DNA of 64,000 nt, taken from NCBI RefSeq assembly GCF_902806685.2, contig NC_048549.1, positions 1,178,001-1,242,000 of the forward strand, written 5' to 3'. Shown here piece after piece: positions 36,040-47,060 of the stretch (the first letter of the stretch is position 1; each line of letters opens with the position of its first letter). Source of the DNA: Maniola hyperantus. Lineage: Eukaryota > Arthropoda > Insecta > Lepidoptera > Nymphalidae. The notes under the pieces were generated by a model. The model did no database searches. It was not told the origin of the DNA and worked only from the letters and a program-made list of their open reading frames with translations. Position numbers and translations under genes: made by a program.

Positions 36040-36586
36040 ACCAGCCAAGTGCGAGTCAGACTCGCGCACCGAGGGTTCTGTGCTACAGTCGTATTTTTTC
36101 GCCATTTTGCACGATAAATCAAAAACTATAATGCATAAAAATAAACTAAAATCGTTATTAAAATGTACAGGTAAAATTATTTTATATGATACCCCATTTG
36201 GTATATTAATCTTACTTTGAAAGTTAAAAATACTAATTATTTGTTCATTTTATTTTAATTTTTTTTGTGATGTTTTCGGATTTTTCCCCTTACGTGTACT
36301 ATCACTGATAGTACACAGGGTTTGAAGCCAGGGTAGGCATTAGTTAGGTGAGAACTTGTTTACTGGCTGGTCATAATGAAAAATATGCATTGAGCCATTA
36401 CAACTGGGGTAAGCAGTGCATTTATGCCTTTATGACCTGCACGCCACTGACTGTCAGATTTACCTACCTGCCAAATTTCATGATTCTAGACCAACGGAAA
36501 GTATCCTATAGGTTTCTTGCAGACAGACAACAAAGTGATCCTATAAGGGTTCCGTTTTTCCTTTTGAGGTACGGAACCCTAAAAAT
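36040..36586 (+). mobile_element. Rep-C copy with nested MITE
   Basis: Begins AAAACCAGCCAAGTGCGAGT and ends TACGGAACCCTAAAAATT. It is interrupted at about 36308-36455 by a MITE (GTAAGCAGTGCATTTATGCC to TGCACGCCACTG) that also occurs at 38868-39022. Confidence 0.75.
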
Positions 36587-36587
36587 T

Positions 36588-36675
36588 GCGGAACCGGTAG
36601 GATACAAACCTACGTCACCCCTGGGTATCGCGCCGGGAGCACCTTTGACCACTAGGCCACGGTTCGCCCAGGGGA
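36588..36675 (-). mobile_element. tRNA-like SINE head
   Basis: The minus strand reads CCGTGGCCTAGTGGTC (box A) and, about 35 bp on, GTAGGTTTGTATCCTACC (box B-like). The acceptor stem does not pair, so this is a SINE head or tRNA relic, not a tRNA gene. Confidence 0.45.
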
Positions 36676-36957
36676 AACGCAGACTCAGTTATTTGAACAT
36701 TTGGTCAATAGTTTACATGTTTGGAATTTTTTAAGAGAACAAACCTTAAATTACAATATAGGTAATATATTAAAAATCACGTTTTCCACTACATAATAAC
36801 AACAAATGTACTACGTGTCCGTAATATTATATTACATTATATTATCACATTAGATTAGAATCTTGTATACTTTTAATGTAACACGCTTAAAAAATGGTAA
36901 ATATAGATTATGCCGGATTGCCCACCGTTGCTGTAACATGCATTTGTGCATTTGATC

Positions 36958-36963
36958 TTTATT
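36958..36963 (-). terminator. Poly(A) signal AATAAA
   Basis: AATAAA on the minus strand, about 175 bp beyond the stop of the exon at 37139-37406. Confidence 0.4.
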
Positions 36964-37138
36964 GTACACCATAACATGGTACATACAGTGTTAATAATAA
37001 TGTACCTAATGTAGGTACTTTCATTTCGTCGCTTGTTTTTTTTTTGCGACCAATCTATTTTTTTAATAGTCTGTGGTTTTCCATACAAAATGGCGTGAAT
37101 CAACTATTTCTTAGACAGGCATATTTTGTGATTTTTAA

Positions 37139-37406
37139 CTAATCTGAGTTATCATGTCCAGGGGCAGCACTTAACGTCCTTGTTTCCTCATTTAATAACG
37201 ACTTATCGTACCTCCTTTGCCGCGTGATTTTCGGCCTTGCAGCACTTAAGAGAGGGGCGGAAATCGCGTGGCAAGGCATTCGGTTAAGCTCCTTCCTCCC
37301 TTGGAGTAAAGGTGAGGTCACACTGGAGGACTCGTCGCCTTCGTCGTCGGATATCGCCGGGTAGTTTTCTTTCATTTTGAGGCTTCTTTCTAAACGGCGG
37401 AGGAAC
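37139..37406 (-). CDS. Candidate terminal coding exon, two open frames
   Basis: A good acceptor (ACATTCCAG at 37407-37415) precedes an exon open in two frames. In phase 0, which fits the upstream exon ending at 40989, it reads VPPPFRKKPQNERKLPGD and stops at 37284. The other frame runs to 37139 and contains AISDDEGDESSSVTSPLLQG, which looks more like real protein. Either an indel joins the two, or one frame is chance. It could be an alternative last exon of the gene at 39674-46789, or the last exon of an unseen gene. Function unknown. Confidence 0.45.
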
Positions 37407-37470
37407 CTGGAATGTGAGTTTATCTGAATGAACGGAAGTGGGGTAATGCAAAGTTAACAAAGTTATCATC

Positions 37471-37700
37471 TAAATATCTATATATATAAAAGGAAAAGGT
37501 GACTGACTGACTGACTGACTGATCTATCAACGCACAGCTGAAACTACTGGATGGATCGGGCCGAAATTTGGCATGCAGATAGCTATTATGACGTAGGCAT
37601 CCGCTAAGAAAGGATTTTTGATAATTCAACCCCTAAGGGGGTGAAATAGGGGTTTGAAATTTGTGTAGTCCACGCGGACGAAGTCGCGAGCATAAGTTAG
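37471..37700 (+). mobile_element. Lep1-like element, subtype 1
   Basis: TATATATATAAAAGGAAAAG, a (CTGA)n tract, CCCCTAAGGGGGTGAAATAG, then CCACGCGGACGAAGTCGCGA. Near full length. Confidence 0.8.
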
Positions 37701-37959
37701 TACCTAATATTATAAATGTGATTGCCATCTCGATCTGTCGCGTACATTTTTTTTTGCCCCGATTCAGCTAGAAAATAAATAAATAATTGATGTTCTTCAA
37801 TCGAAAGATTTAAATAAGCACCTTATTTGATTCCCAATCGTTCGCAGCTTGCTAACTTTGACTGGCTTCCGCGAGTCTTCTGTCAGATCCAAACTCGATG
37901 AAATCTTGGACGATGTGTCCTGAAATATATTGATCTAGTGTGAATATAATTGTACCTAC

Positions 37960-38387
37960 CTACTGTGGCTGTGCGTGTTGCCAGTGATGACATATGGATC
38001 CGAGACATGGTCGCTAACTATGGGGCTCATAAGAAAGCTCAGAGTCACTCAGCGGACGATGGAGAGAGCTATGCTTGGAGTTTCTCTACGTGATCAAATC
38101 AAAAATGAGGAGATCTGTGTACGAGAACTAGAGTAACCGACATAGCTCAACGGGTTGCGAAGCTGAAGTGGCAATGGGCAGGGCACATAGTTCGTACAAC
38201 CGATAGACGTTGGGGTCCCAAGGTGCTGGAATGGCGACCTCGCATCGGAAGACTCAGTGTTGGAAGACCCCCGACTAGGTGGACGCACGACATCAGATGA
38301 GTCGCAAAGAGCCGCTGGATCCAGGCGGCGCAAGACCGTGGCGTGGCACTACAAGAGACCTATGTCCAGCAGTGGACGTCTATCGGT

Positions 38388-38420
<33 letters not shown>
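37960..38420 (+). mobile_element. RTE-type LINE 3' end
   Basis: Frame: VLPVMTYGSETWSLTMGLIR, then RTMERAMLGVSLRDQIKNEE, then VAKLKWQWAGHIVRTTDRRW, then SVGRPPTRWTHDIR and a stop. This is the C-terminal region of RTE/BovB-clade reverse transcriptase proteins common in Lepidoptera. A frame break near 38130 shows it is dead. It ends in TATGTCCAGCAGTGGACGTC and (GAT)n. Confidence 0.85.
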
Positions 38421-38421
<1 letters not shown>

Positions 38422-38422
<1 letters not shown>

Positions 38423-38574
38423 GTGGCTAAATTGTTTCACAGTTTCCAAACTAACCTAAAATGACACATCTAAGTGTATTGCTATCCCTTTCAGGATGCT
38501 CCCTGCGGAAAAGGATAGCGCTAGATTTCGATCTTTTAATTTAGTTTAGAGACTGTGTACGACAATTTAGCCAA
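38422..38574. mobile_element. MITE-B copy next to LINE tail
   Basis: TGTGGCTAAATTGTTTCACA to GTACGACAATTTAGCCAA, abutting the (GAT)n of the RTE element. Confidence 0.7.
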
Positions 38575-38637
38575 TGTGTAGGTGTGCAAATAGAGATAAA
38601 TTGTTAAAATGTAAGTAGAAGGTAAATAAATGTACGG

Positions 38638-38766
38638 TACCTTCGCCGCAGAAAGTAATATACATCGGCCTTTGAAATGATGTCGGTCTCAACGACAGAG
38701 ACATTGCTCTACAAATCCGCTATCTCCTTCTAAAGGTCGATACACATTATTTTCTGCCGCGTACTG
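38638..38766. mobile_element. MITE-D copy, internally deleted
   Basis: Keeps both ends (GCCGCAGAAAGTAATATACA and TTTTCTGCCGCGTACTG) but lacks about 45 bp of the left arm. Confidence 0.7.
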
Positions 38767-38867
38767 TACCTAAATAGGTGATCGTAGTAAATAAGCAAAC
38801 AAAAAATATGCACGTAAATAATTAGAAAAAGTGGAAAATTTGAAAATGAATCGATATAGGTACCTAT

Positions 38868-39022
38868 AGGCAGTGGCGTGCACAGGAGTTCAAGCCAGGG
38901 TATGCATTTAGGTATGAACTTATTTTACGGCAGGTTATGATGAAAAATAAGCATTGATTTAATTACAACGAGGGTAAGCAGTGCGTTTATGCTTCTATGA
39001 GCTGCACGCCACTGCCTATAGG
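38868..39022. mobile_element. MITE with GGCAGTGGCGTGCA ends
   Basis: Inverted ends CCTATAGGCAGTGGCGTGCA / TGCACGCCACTGCCTATAGG, about 150 bp. The same family interrupts Rep-C at 36308-36455. Confidence 0.75.
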
Positions 39023-39129
39023 TATCTAAATAAGAAACAACTTAATTTACAAGAAGCTAAAGTGTAATTTGAAACAACCCGATGAATCGACCGATTGTAA
39101 TTTTTAAAGTAAGTACCTATAAGTAGGTC

Positions 39130-39640
39130 ACTTTCTAAATTAGGTATCTACAGTGGGACAAGGCCAGCGTTGCCAGTTTTTTTTATTGCCAAGTCGGGAT
39201 TTTGGAACTTTTTGAGTGAAAAAGCGGGATTCTTTCGTCAAAAGCGGGACATGAAAAAAACGCATATAATCAGAAGTTTTTTAAAAAACTTCTCTATTAA
39301 CTTAACTATTTATCTTTTTATTTGAATTCAAAATATGACGTTTACGTGACAATATAATATAGCAAAAATCGCGCGCTTATCTTCATTAGGTACGCTGGGG
39401 GCGGGCGGCCAGTCCACACTTCCCAACAAGAAAATAGTACCTACTCCTAAAGATATCTTAAAGACAATAAGACATATTACAGATTTTTTTCTTGTCGGGC
39501 TAGTCTGTGCCACTCGCTCACGTTTCCTCAGCACGCTGCACGCACGGTCGAGTTATCCCCGAAAAGCGGGACTGAGCCTATCCCGCGCGGGACATTTGAT
39601 TTTGACTTGAAAAATCGGGACGTCTGGCAACGCTGGAAAG
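39130..39640. other. Intron or intergenic, possible MITE
   Basis: Contains a pair CCAGCGTTGCCAG / CTGGCAACGCTGG (about 39170 and 39625) with AAAGCGGGA repeats between. This suggests a TIR element of about 470 bp. No coding frame was recognised. Confidence 0.35.
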
Positions 39641-39673
39641 GCTCTCTAGCAATTTTTGAAAATTTTCGATCGA

Positions 39674-42600
39674 TTAATTTATTTTCGTAAAATCTTGAAC
39701 CCTTAAAAACAATACTATCACTACAGTCAATACAATCATCGGGTGTCCCCCATTCACCTCAGAGCTCCTGCATTTTTGTCTTCTCAGCGGTTTCTTCAGC
39801 CTGGTCGGTTCTGGCTGCAAACACATACTAAACATAGCGAAACTGAACATAACAAGCTGGACACAGTTAACAACACGTTCAAAAGGAAGCTTGACCAGGT
39901 TCAAACGTAACAGACCTAGTCTCGAGATGTACCTAGGTAGATACCTATATATCAGGCAAAAGTTTGTGTAAGTAAGGTACAATGAGTCCAAAAATATTTC
40001 GAAACTAGCTGATGCCCGCGTGGAATTAGGTTTTTTAAAAATCCCGTGGGAATTCTTTGATTTTCCGGTATAAAAAGTAGCCTATGTCACTCTCCAGATC
40101 TTTCACTATATCTATAGTTATATAAAAAATCACGTCAACCCGTCGCTCCGTTGCGACGTGATTGAAGGACAAACCAACAATCCAATAAACCAACAAACAA
40201 ATACACTATCGCATTTATAATAAGGGTGATTTTATGAATTGGCAAACCAAAATATAATTTGGCTATTCAGTTCCTAAACTTACTGAACAGATTTAAATCT
40301 AGTCTTAGGTCTAGGAATATGGGAAATTTTTAGTTGTGATTCTCAGACTTTATGCCGTCTACTATAAATTTTAGCAACCTACCTACCTATAATAACTTTG
40401 GCCTAACTTCCTTTTGACGAAAAATTATAGCAAGTGCAACCTTTTGGTACGTGTAAAAGGGATATAGTGCATCAAAATGTGCCGTCATCAAATCGGAATA
40501 TTAAACACAACCTACCCTCCCTTATGTTAATCATAAAAAATTTAAACTTTGTGTGATGGAAAAAAAACTGAGATTTAAATCATTAGATGCTCTAACATCG
40601 AAAAATATGACACCATTTTCGAATGGACATGTAAAGCGAGAAATTAGTGTCATTTATTTCTTTCCTGGCGAATTTGTTATTTTATATCTCAAGTCAACGA
40701 CCTAGCTTTGGTCACTGAGCGAAATATTTCAAGTTAACGTTAACTGTGTACTAAATGGACGAGAAGTGGACGAAAAAATGTCGTGATCTCGATTCCAAAA
40801 GTAGGTATATTAAATATAATAACATCTGAAACATTTCACACATAGTGATAAAGGCGAATCTATAGATTTAAATCTCTGAAAAAATACCACAATCTAAAAG
40901 TGCAAATCTGAAAAAAATATTTGACAAAAATGTACCATTAAAATTGTCAATTTACTTGATTTTAATTATATTAATTAGTTTTTGTAACCTGCATCTCCAA
41001 ATCTGGTAATCTGAACTCCCTGGCCGAAGCTACGGACGCTATTGAGGCGTTAGACACGGACTCTTCTGATGAGGAGGAGGTTGCCAATGCTGGCGCCTGC
41101 GATCTGGACCTACGTCTTCCACCCTTGCGACCGCGATTTTGAGTACAACAGGGCACCTGACACATAATCGTGTATAAGAAATATAACATACAAACGAGAC
41201 AGATTTTAACAGTCGAGAGACGCAAAGAAAAAGAAAAAATGTGTAAATTTCAAGTAGATTAGTTTGCAATCATCGTCGTCATCATCATCATCAACATCTC
41301 AATCCATCGCCAGCCCACTTCAGAGCTCGAGTCTCGTCTCAGAAAAGAGCTTAGCTTAAGCTTTACTCCTCCATGCTGTTAATTAGTTAAAATTATATTA
41401 TTACTTCAACTTATGCCCTACTGCATGGACCATTATTTACATATAAATATTTTGCTAAGCTGATAAAGAAGTCATTCTTACTTCCAATAAATTGTGCATC
41501 GAGTGTGGCATATGAGGTAAAGTAGATTTTGCTGCTCCTGATACTTCATGTGACGTTGTTCTTGATGTCCTTCTGTCTCTTCTTCTACCGGCTTTCCTGT
41601 GAGAACTGCTAGCGCTTTTACAATTACCCCCTTTTACGCATTCTGAACTAGGAAAGTCGTAAAGCCCATCTGAATCTGTAAACGGCAACTGTCTTCCATA
41701 GAATTGCGGTGAAAATCTTCCCAGTCCCGTTTTGTCGCTTAAAGGACTTTCACTTCTCGAACTCACAGGACTTAAAGGGCGACTACAATCCGAGAACAGA
41801 ATTGGCGGTTTAAGACTAGCCTTTTCATCCAAACCGCGTTCGACACTTATACACTTCACGATTGTACATTTTGTGACACCACTTGGCGAACATGCTGTGG
41901 GTATTTCCAAAGTTTCTTTTAAAGCTGCCAAATGTTCCATTTCTTTTGCACTGGAAGGAACATCATCTACTCTTTCATCAGTTCCTATTCCTTCATCATT
42001 TGACTCTAGCAATGGATCATCGGAGAGGGTTTCTGAATCTGATCTCCCTCTTCTTCGTTCATTTCCACCGTCATTAGACGTAGCTGGACTTGAATTTGTT
42101 TTCATAAGAGGTCTCCTTCTAGTTTGAAAACAAGACGGACCACCCCCAGAACCTGGATCCTCCATTTCGGACGGACACAAAGGATTACTCGATCCACATC
42201 TCGAAGGTCCAGGACTCGCCATAGAACTGTATCCAGATGAAGATAAGTTTGATTCTGATGGAGCTCTTTCACCTCTCGCTGACATTGAAAATGGACTTAA
42301 ATAACACATATTTGCTGTAGGAGGAGGTGGTCTTGGAGATAGTGGTTCGTCAGATTCTTCGCTAGCGTTGTACGTAACAGTTATTAATGGAGGAGGTTGG
42401 AAGTCTAAATGTGGCGGCGTTCTTCTAGGTGGAGGCGATCCTGGCGAAGCTCGTTCTATAGTAAGGACAGGAACTCTCAAAGAAGGCGGAGCGGGTGAAG
42501 GGGAAGACATTTCGCGCTCAGAGTCTTGACTATGAGTGCAGCTAGGGCTCGGAGAGTCAGTTACGTGGGTGGACGGCGTCGGTGTATCTGAATATACAGC

Positions 42601-45600
42601 TGGTTGCCTTAGCTGTAAATAATAATTTCAGTATTACTTACGTTTATGAAAATATTGGAGGAGAAAAAAAGTAAATATGATCAGCATCGGAGCACCCCAA
42701 ACACCGAATTTTTACAGATACAATGTGATAATAGGAATCTTTCAGACTGGCTCACATTTTTTACTGCTATGAATTGCTAAAATTGCTATGAATTTAGCCA
42801 ATGACAGTTGCAATTATTGCCATGTAAAATGAAATGTTAGGTGTTAGTATGGCAGGATAGACGTTACCTTTAATCTTAATCCCGATGTAGGTCTTTCCAT
42901 TTTCTCTGGCCTAATATCATCTAACTCATCCTCACTTGGCGATACAAATGTAACAGTCGAGTCACTCTTAGCATCAGATTCCATCTTCGCTCGAGGCATT
43001 CGAGGTGAAGGTAAAGGAGTTGGTAAAGGGGTTGGTAGGGGGGTTGGTAAAGGAGTTGGTAGTTCTCGTATGGGGGATAAACATTTATTAATACTGCTGG
43101 GCACTTCGAGGAGGATAGATGGGGGATGTAGGAGGTTGCCAGAAGAAACCGTTTTATGAGAACTAAGGGGATCCACGACCTGAAAAAATAATAAAAATCG
43201 AAACATTTTCAATCACAAGTGATCTAACAATTTGGTGGCAAGGTAAACTATCTATGCCAGAGTATTAATATCATATTTGGAAACACGAAAAGTTCACCAA
43301 CAAATGAATGCAAATTCCATTTACGAATTTGGTTTACTCGAAAGTATTTGACTACGAAGTCGAGTAAAATAAACTTGGCAAGATTTTAGTCACCTGTATT
43401 TCAATCGTGTTATGAGGTCTTAGTACAGGTGAGTCTGGTGCTAACGAAGGTATATGAGAGGAAGCAAGAGATAAATCATCGCCATCAACTGTGTCATCTT
43501 GCGGTGAAGATGCTGTGGGAGTACTGGAGGCTGATATTCCACCCGATGATGCTCGTGATATGATTGCCGCTGATGATGAAGAGAAGTTTCGAAACATGGC
43601 CAGTATCGAATCAGCACTGGAGATTTTAGGGGTTCTAAAACAAAAAAAATTAGGGAGCCTAGTAGGAATAAATACACACACACACACACACAAACACCAC
43701 ACACACACACACACATACACATACATACACTAATTTGCAAGTATAAATTTGGAGTGTATCATATTATGAAGACACAAGAAATACAAAATATACTATATAA
43801 ACTATTGCATCATGTCATACTATAGAGAAGTGCCCGGGCCGTGATCTACCAGAAATATAGTTTGACTCATTTTTTACCCATCTCAATGTAGTTACAGTGC
43901 AAAGAATAGCAGTGCATGGTTCTAAATAAATATATTATCCTAAAAGTATTACTTACCGAGAATACTTCTTCAAAGCAGCATGGGCTAACGTTAAATCAAG
44001 ACTTGACATAGAATCACTTCCTTGATTACTTGACGTGCTATGAGGAGATCTAACTTCCACATTCGGTGACGGTGGAGTACTAGATGCTTTAGTTTTAATT
44101 GTTCTATTCGATATCACCGCCATTGGTATTGCTATAGTGTTAACCATATCTACCTCAGAGCTAGAGCTCATTTCTGCGGATACTTTGTTCATTAATCTTG
44201 CAAAGGTAACTTTTTTCTCCAATTTAGGATCGGAAATTTGTCGCATCGAGGGCGAAGTAGACGGTGAAGATCCTTCACTAGCAAACGAAGTATCTTTGTT
44301 ATCTACTCCATATTCTACAAAGGCTGGAGCACTTTCTACCGTACTCAAAGTCCTTTTTTCGGACATTTGTATCAATTCTCCCATAGTTATTTTCTTTGAA
44401 TGATCGTTAGCAGGCGATGGGCTAATAAGCTGCTGAAGAATTTGTTTCTTTTCTGCTGCATTTTTCTTTGTAGGTGTTGAATTATTACGTTTTTTACGTG
44501 GGGATGGCGTGCCTGCACAGATTGAAAGTCATGTAGTATTTACTACAAAAAACAAGTCAACTACAGAAGCTACGACATCGAATGTTAATGATTAATAAAA
44601 ACTATTTATAATAACAAATGGTTTATCATACAATTTATTGAAAAGAACAGTATTTCGAAAGGCTTTTAAGTAGTCACTATCATGCCTTTGAATATTATTA
44701 TCAAGGTTAGTGCATCTAGTGGAAGCCAATTCTTTAGGGTAGGTGCTGTTATAATATAATTGGTTAAATTAAACGTGCCAATTGAAGTTCGTGTTAGAAA
44801 CTGTAAAGTGTTTGTTAAATGAAATTTAGAAACATTGGTAGATGAAAATGAAGTTTATACCTAATGTTAATTGTATAGTTATTAACTTTGGTAACATGCG
44901 TGATACTAAAGGATTTGAAATATCCTCTAAACATTTGCAAATTTTACTTTGTATTCGAATAGCTATACAATCATTAAGGACAGAGTTATGCGTTATGATT
45001 GCATAGATAATATAGTAACCTCTAATACTATAAGGGCAATACATGAAGAATATAACAATAATACCCAAAAAATTAAAGGAGTATTATGAAGAATTTACTC
45101 AGAAATAGCAGAACAATGTCCAAGGGCATGCGAAAGCGACATTCATAATAGAAATAGCAAATTTTTTATCGTCAAGTGATAAAAATTTGATTGAAAACGT
45201 AAAAGATATTGAAAGCATTGAAGTTGATAGAAAAAAGAATAGTGTAGTTGACGATAAAAGATTTGGAAAAGAATTTGGACGATCTAAAAAGGTGCTAACG
45301 AAGGAAGGAGCGACTACAAGAGATGTAAGTGTTCTTGCATAGTCAGAGGTGCACACATCGATGTCGGCCGGTAGGGAGACCGTTCAGGGGTAGCATTCCA
45401 CACCACTTATCATTCAGGGGAACATTCAAGTAACATTTAGCTCATATACACCGCGCGCTCCGCTATGCTTTAAAATGAACACGGAATGACATGACCATGA
45501 ATTTTGTAAATAATCTTCATGATGTAAAAATGAATTAAATCACATCATTGTAAACAATAGATCCCCAAAATAGTAAGAAAAAACTGAACACAAACGGAAT

Positions 45601-46789
45601 AGGACATAACAATGCTGTAAACTGTAGATCTATGGAAATAAATTGTAAAAAATAAGAAATTGAATGTTTTTTGCTGTTATAATATTATACCACCATTGCG
45701 TACTGCACGCACATATTTATGTACAATTCAGTAAACCAATTTTTATAAAACGAGAAACAGAAATGAGAAAAAATAATAGGGTTGCCAGCTTTACTAGAAA
45801 AAGAAAAACTGTTTTAAATGCTGGTAGCTAGATAGTAGATAGGACAGACACACACAGACCTACACAGCTGTTAGTAAGAATCAAAAAAGAAAGATCTTTG
45901 ATTCAAATAAACTTTTACAAGTGCTTTTAAATCATCAAGTGATTTTATCACTCACAGAATAAAATATTACAAGCGATTTTCAATCGTCAAGTGAATTGAC
46001 CGCTGGTTTGGTACCCTTCTACCGAGAAGAACCAGCAAGAAACTCGGCGGGTGCTCTTTTCAAATATTCGATTTACAATATTATGAAAAAGTCCCCCGTA
46101 TTGCATCTGCGAGTCAAATCTATTTTAGTTTATAATGCCTTTTGAGCGTGTCTATCGCACTCATGCCATAAAGTTTCTAATTTTAGTTTTAAATTTGTGA
46201 AAGATAAAGTTAGAACGGATCTATAAGGTGGCAACCCTAGACTGTGATGGTCGAATGTATCGCGGAGAGCACGGGTAGGAGCGCGCTCCACTCCTTACGT
46301 CCGGGCGGCGGCTTTAACAGATCGTCCAAACTAAAGGTGCGGGCCGCGCGCGGGTGCGCGAGCCCCGACACGGACGGCTTGCGGATACCGAGCCGCGCGA
46401 ACAGTGTGCGGTGCGGCACCTCCACGCGTGCTGTGGACAAACGCTGCGTCACAGGAGCCGCGCGGCTAACTGCATGGCCACCGCGCGGCTGCAAGGCACT
46501 GAGGGTGATAGGATGGCTTAAACTTGTTCCGACTCTCGACTGTATTTTCTGTGTGTTAAACTCTCACTTTAGACAGAAATGTGAAACCGTTTCATGAGAT
46601 CAGCTGATTTTCCAAAACATTTCGAAAGATCTCCAATGATCAGCTTTCTTAGTAAAAAATTACCTTTGAAGCTTTGGTTGGTACCATCGTACCAATCAAA
46701 ACCTGCTTGCCCTCTGTGCCTTGGAGTTTGTAAAACCGTCGGCCCTGGTTGTTATCCCTGTCTTTAACCTTTTGGAAATGAATCCTCAT
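39674..46789 (-). CDS. Ser/Pro-rich protein, possibly tail-anchored
   Basis: Exons, 5' to 3': 46664-46789, 46299-46488, 43957-44512, 43394-43634, 42868-43179, 41482-42612, 40989-41156 and perhaps 39674-39814. The first seven total 2724 bases (908 codons) with every phase matching. I do not recognise the family. The protein is low-complexity and rich in Ser and Pro. Notable phrases are RTFSLDDLLKPPPGR, KKVTFARLMNKVSAEMS, SADSILAMFRNF, PPSILLEVPSSINKCLSPIR, a PTPL repeat and NLSSSGYSSMASPGPSRCGS. Such sequence usually serves as scaffold or phosphorylation target. The last exon adds HPMIVLTVVIVLFL near the C-terminus, a possible tail anchor, with AATAAA at the stop. The first exon begins with ATG after a TAG, so 46789 may be the true start, or it may continue from the receptor gene upstream. 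An alternative last exon is at 37139-37406. Confidence 0.65.
40008..40225 (+). mobile_element. Lep1-like element, subtype 2
   Basis: CTAGCTGATGCCCGCGTGGA (short form of the signature), AATCCCGTGGGAATTCTTTG, then an inner hairpin (AATCACGTCAACCCG, TTGCGACGTGATTG) and ATTTATAATAAGGGTG. Confidence 0.7.
43672..43735. repeat. (CA)n microsatellite
   Basis: CA/TACA repeats in an intron of the Ser/Pro-rich gene. The Cys/Val-rich reading on the minus strand is an artefact. Confidence 0.9.
44866..45345 (+). pseudogene. Decayed coding sequence of unknown origin
   Basis: Plus-strand stretches with protein-like content in shifting frames: NFGNMRDTKGFEISSKHLQI and IAIQSLRTELCVMIA, then DNIVTSNTIRAIHEEYNNNT, then TFIIEIANFLSSSDKNLIEN running to a stop at 45342. 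Frameshifts occur near 45005, 45080 and 45137. I cannot name the family. It could be a retroelement or processed pseudogene in the opposite-strand intron. Confidence 0.35.
45895..46065 (-). mobile_element. Non-LTR element 3' tail, partly duplicated
   Basis: Related to 5210-5340: TACCGAGAAGAACCAGCAAG and TACAAGCGATTTTCAATCGTC, with the tail block present twice. Confidence 0.45.
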
Positions 46790-46899
46790 CTACACATTAG
46801 TCAGTTAATCAGTAGCGGAGGCAGGATCTTTCTACCTAAAACTGGCAACCTATGAAGTATGTATGGGTTTTGAATAAGCAGACCCTGATTATGTACCGG

Positions 46900-47060
46900 C
46901 TGTATGCTAGGACGTTGTAGGCTGCTGTGGCACCGCAGTGTACTGGCCACGAGAATCCACGACCGCACGGCCCCGCGTCGCTAGCCCGCGCCATATAGCC
47001 ACCATACGCCATAACGCGCCATACGCCATAGAGCGCCGGGACATAGCCAATCAACATTAA
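46900..47060 (-). other. GC-rich segment, possible linking exon
   Basis: Between the receptor's membrane exon (ends phase 1) and the exon at 46664-46789 (starts phase 0) one exon is missing. On the minus strand, after GCGGGCTAG, a frame starting in phase 1 reads TRGRAVVDSRGQYTAVPQQP and stops at about 46910. It may be a short alternative C-terminus, but the acceptor lacks a pyrimidine tract. Upstream lies a GCCATACGCCATA repeat. Confidence 0.25.
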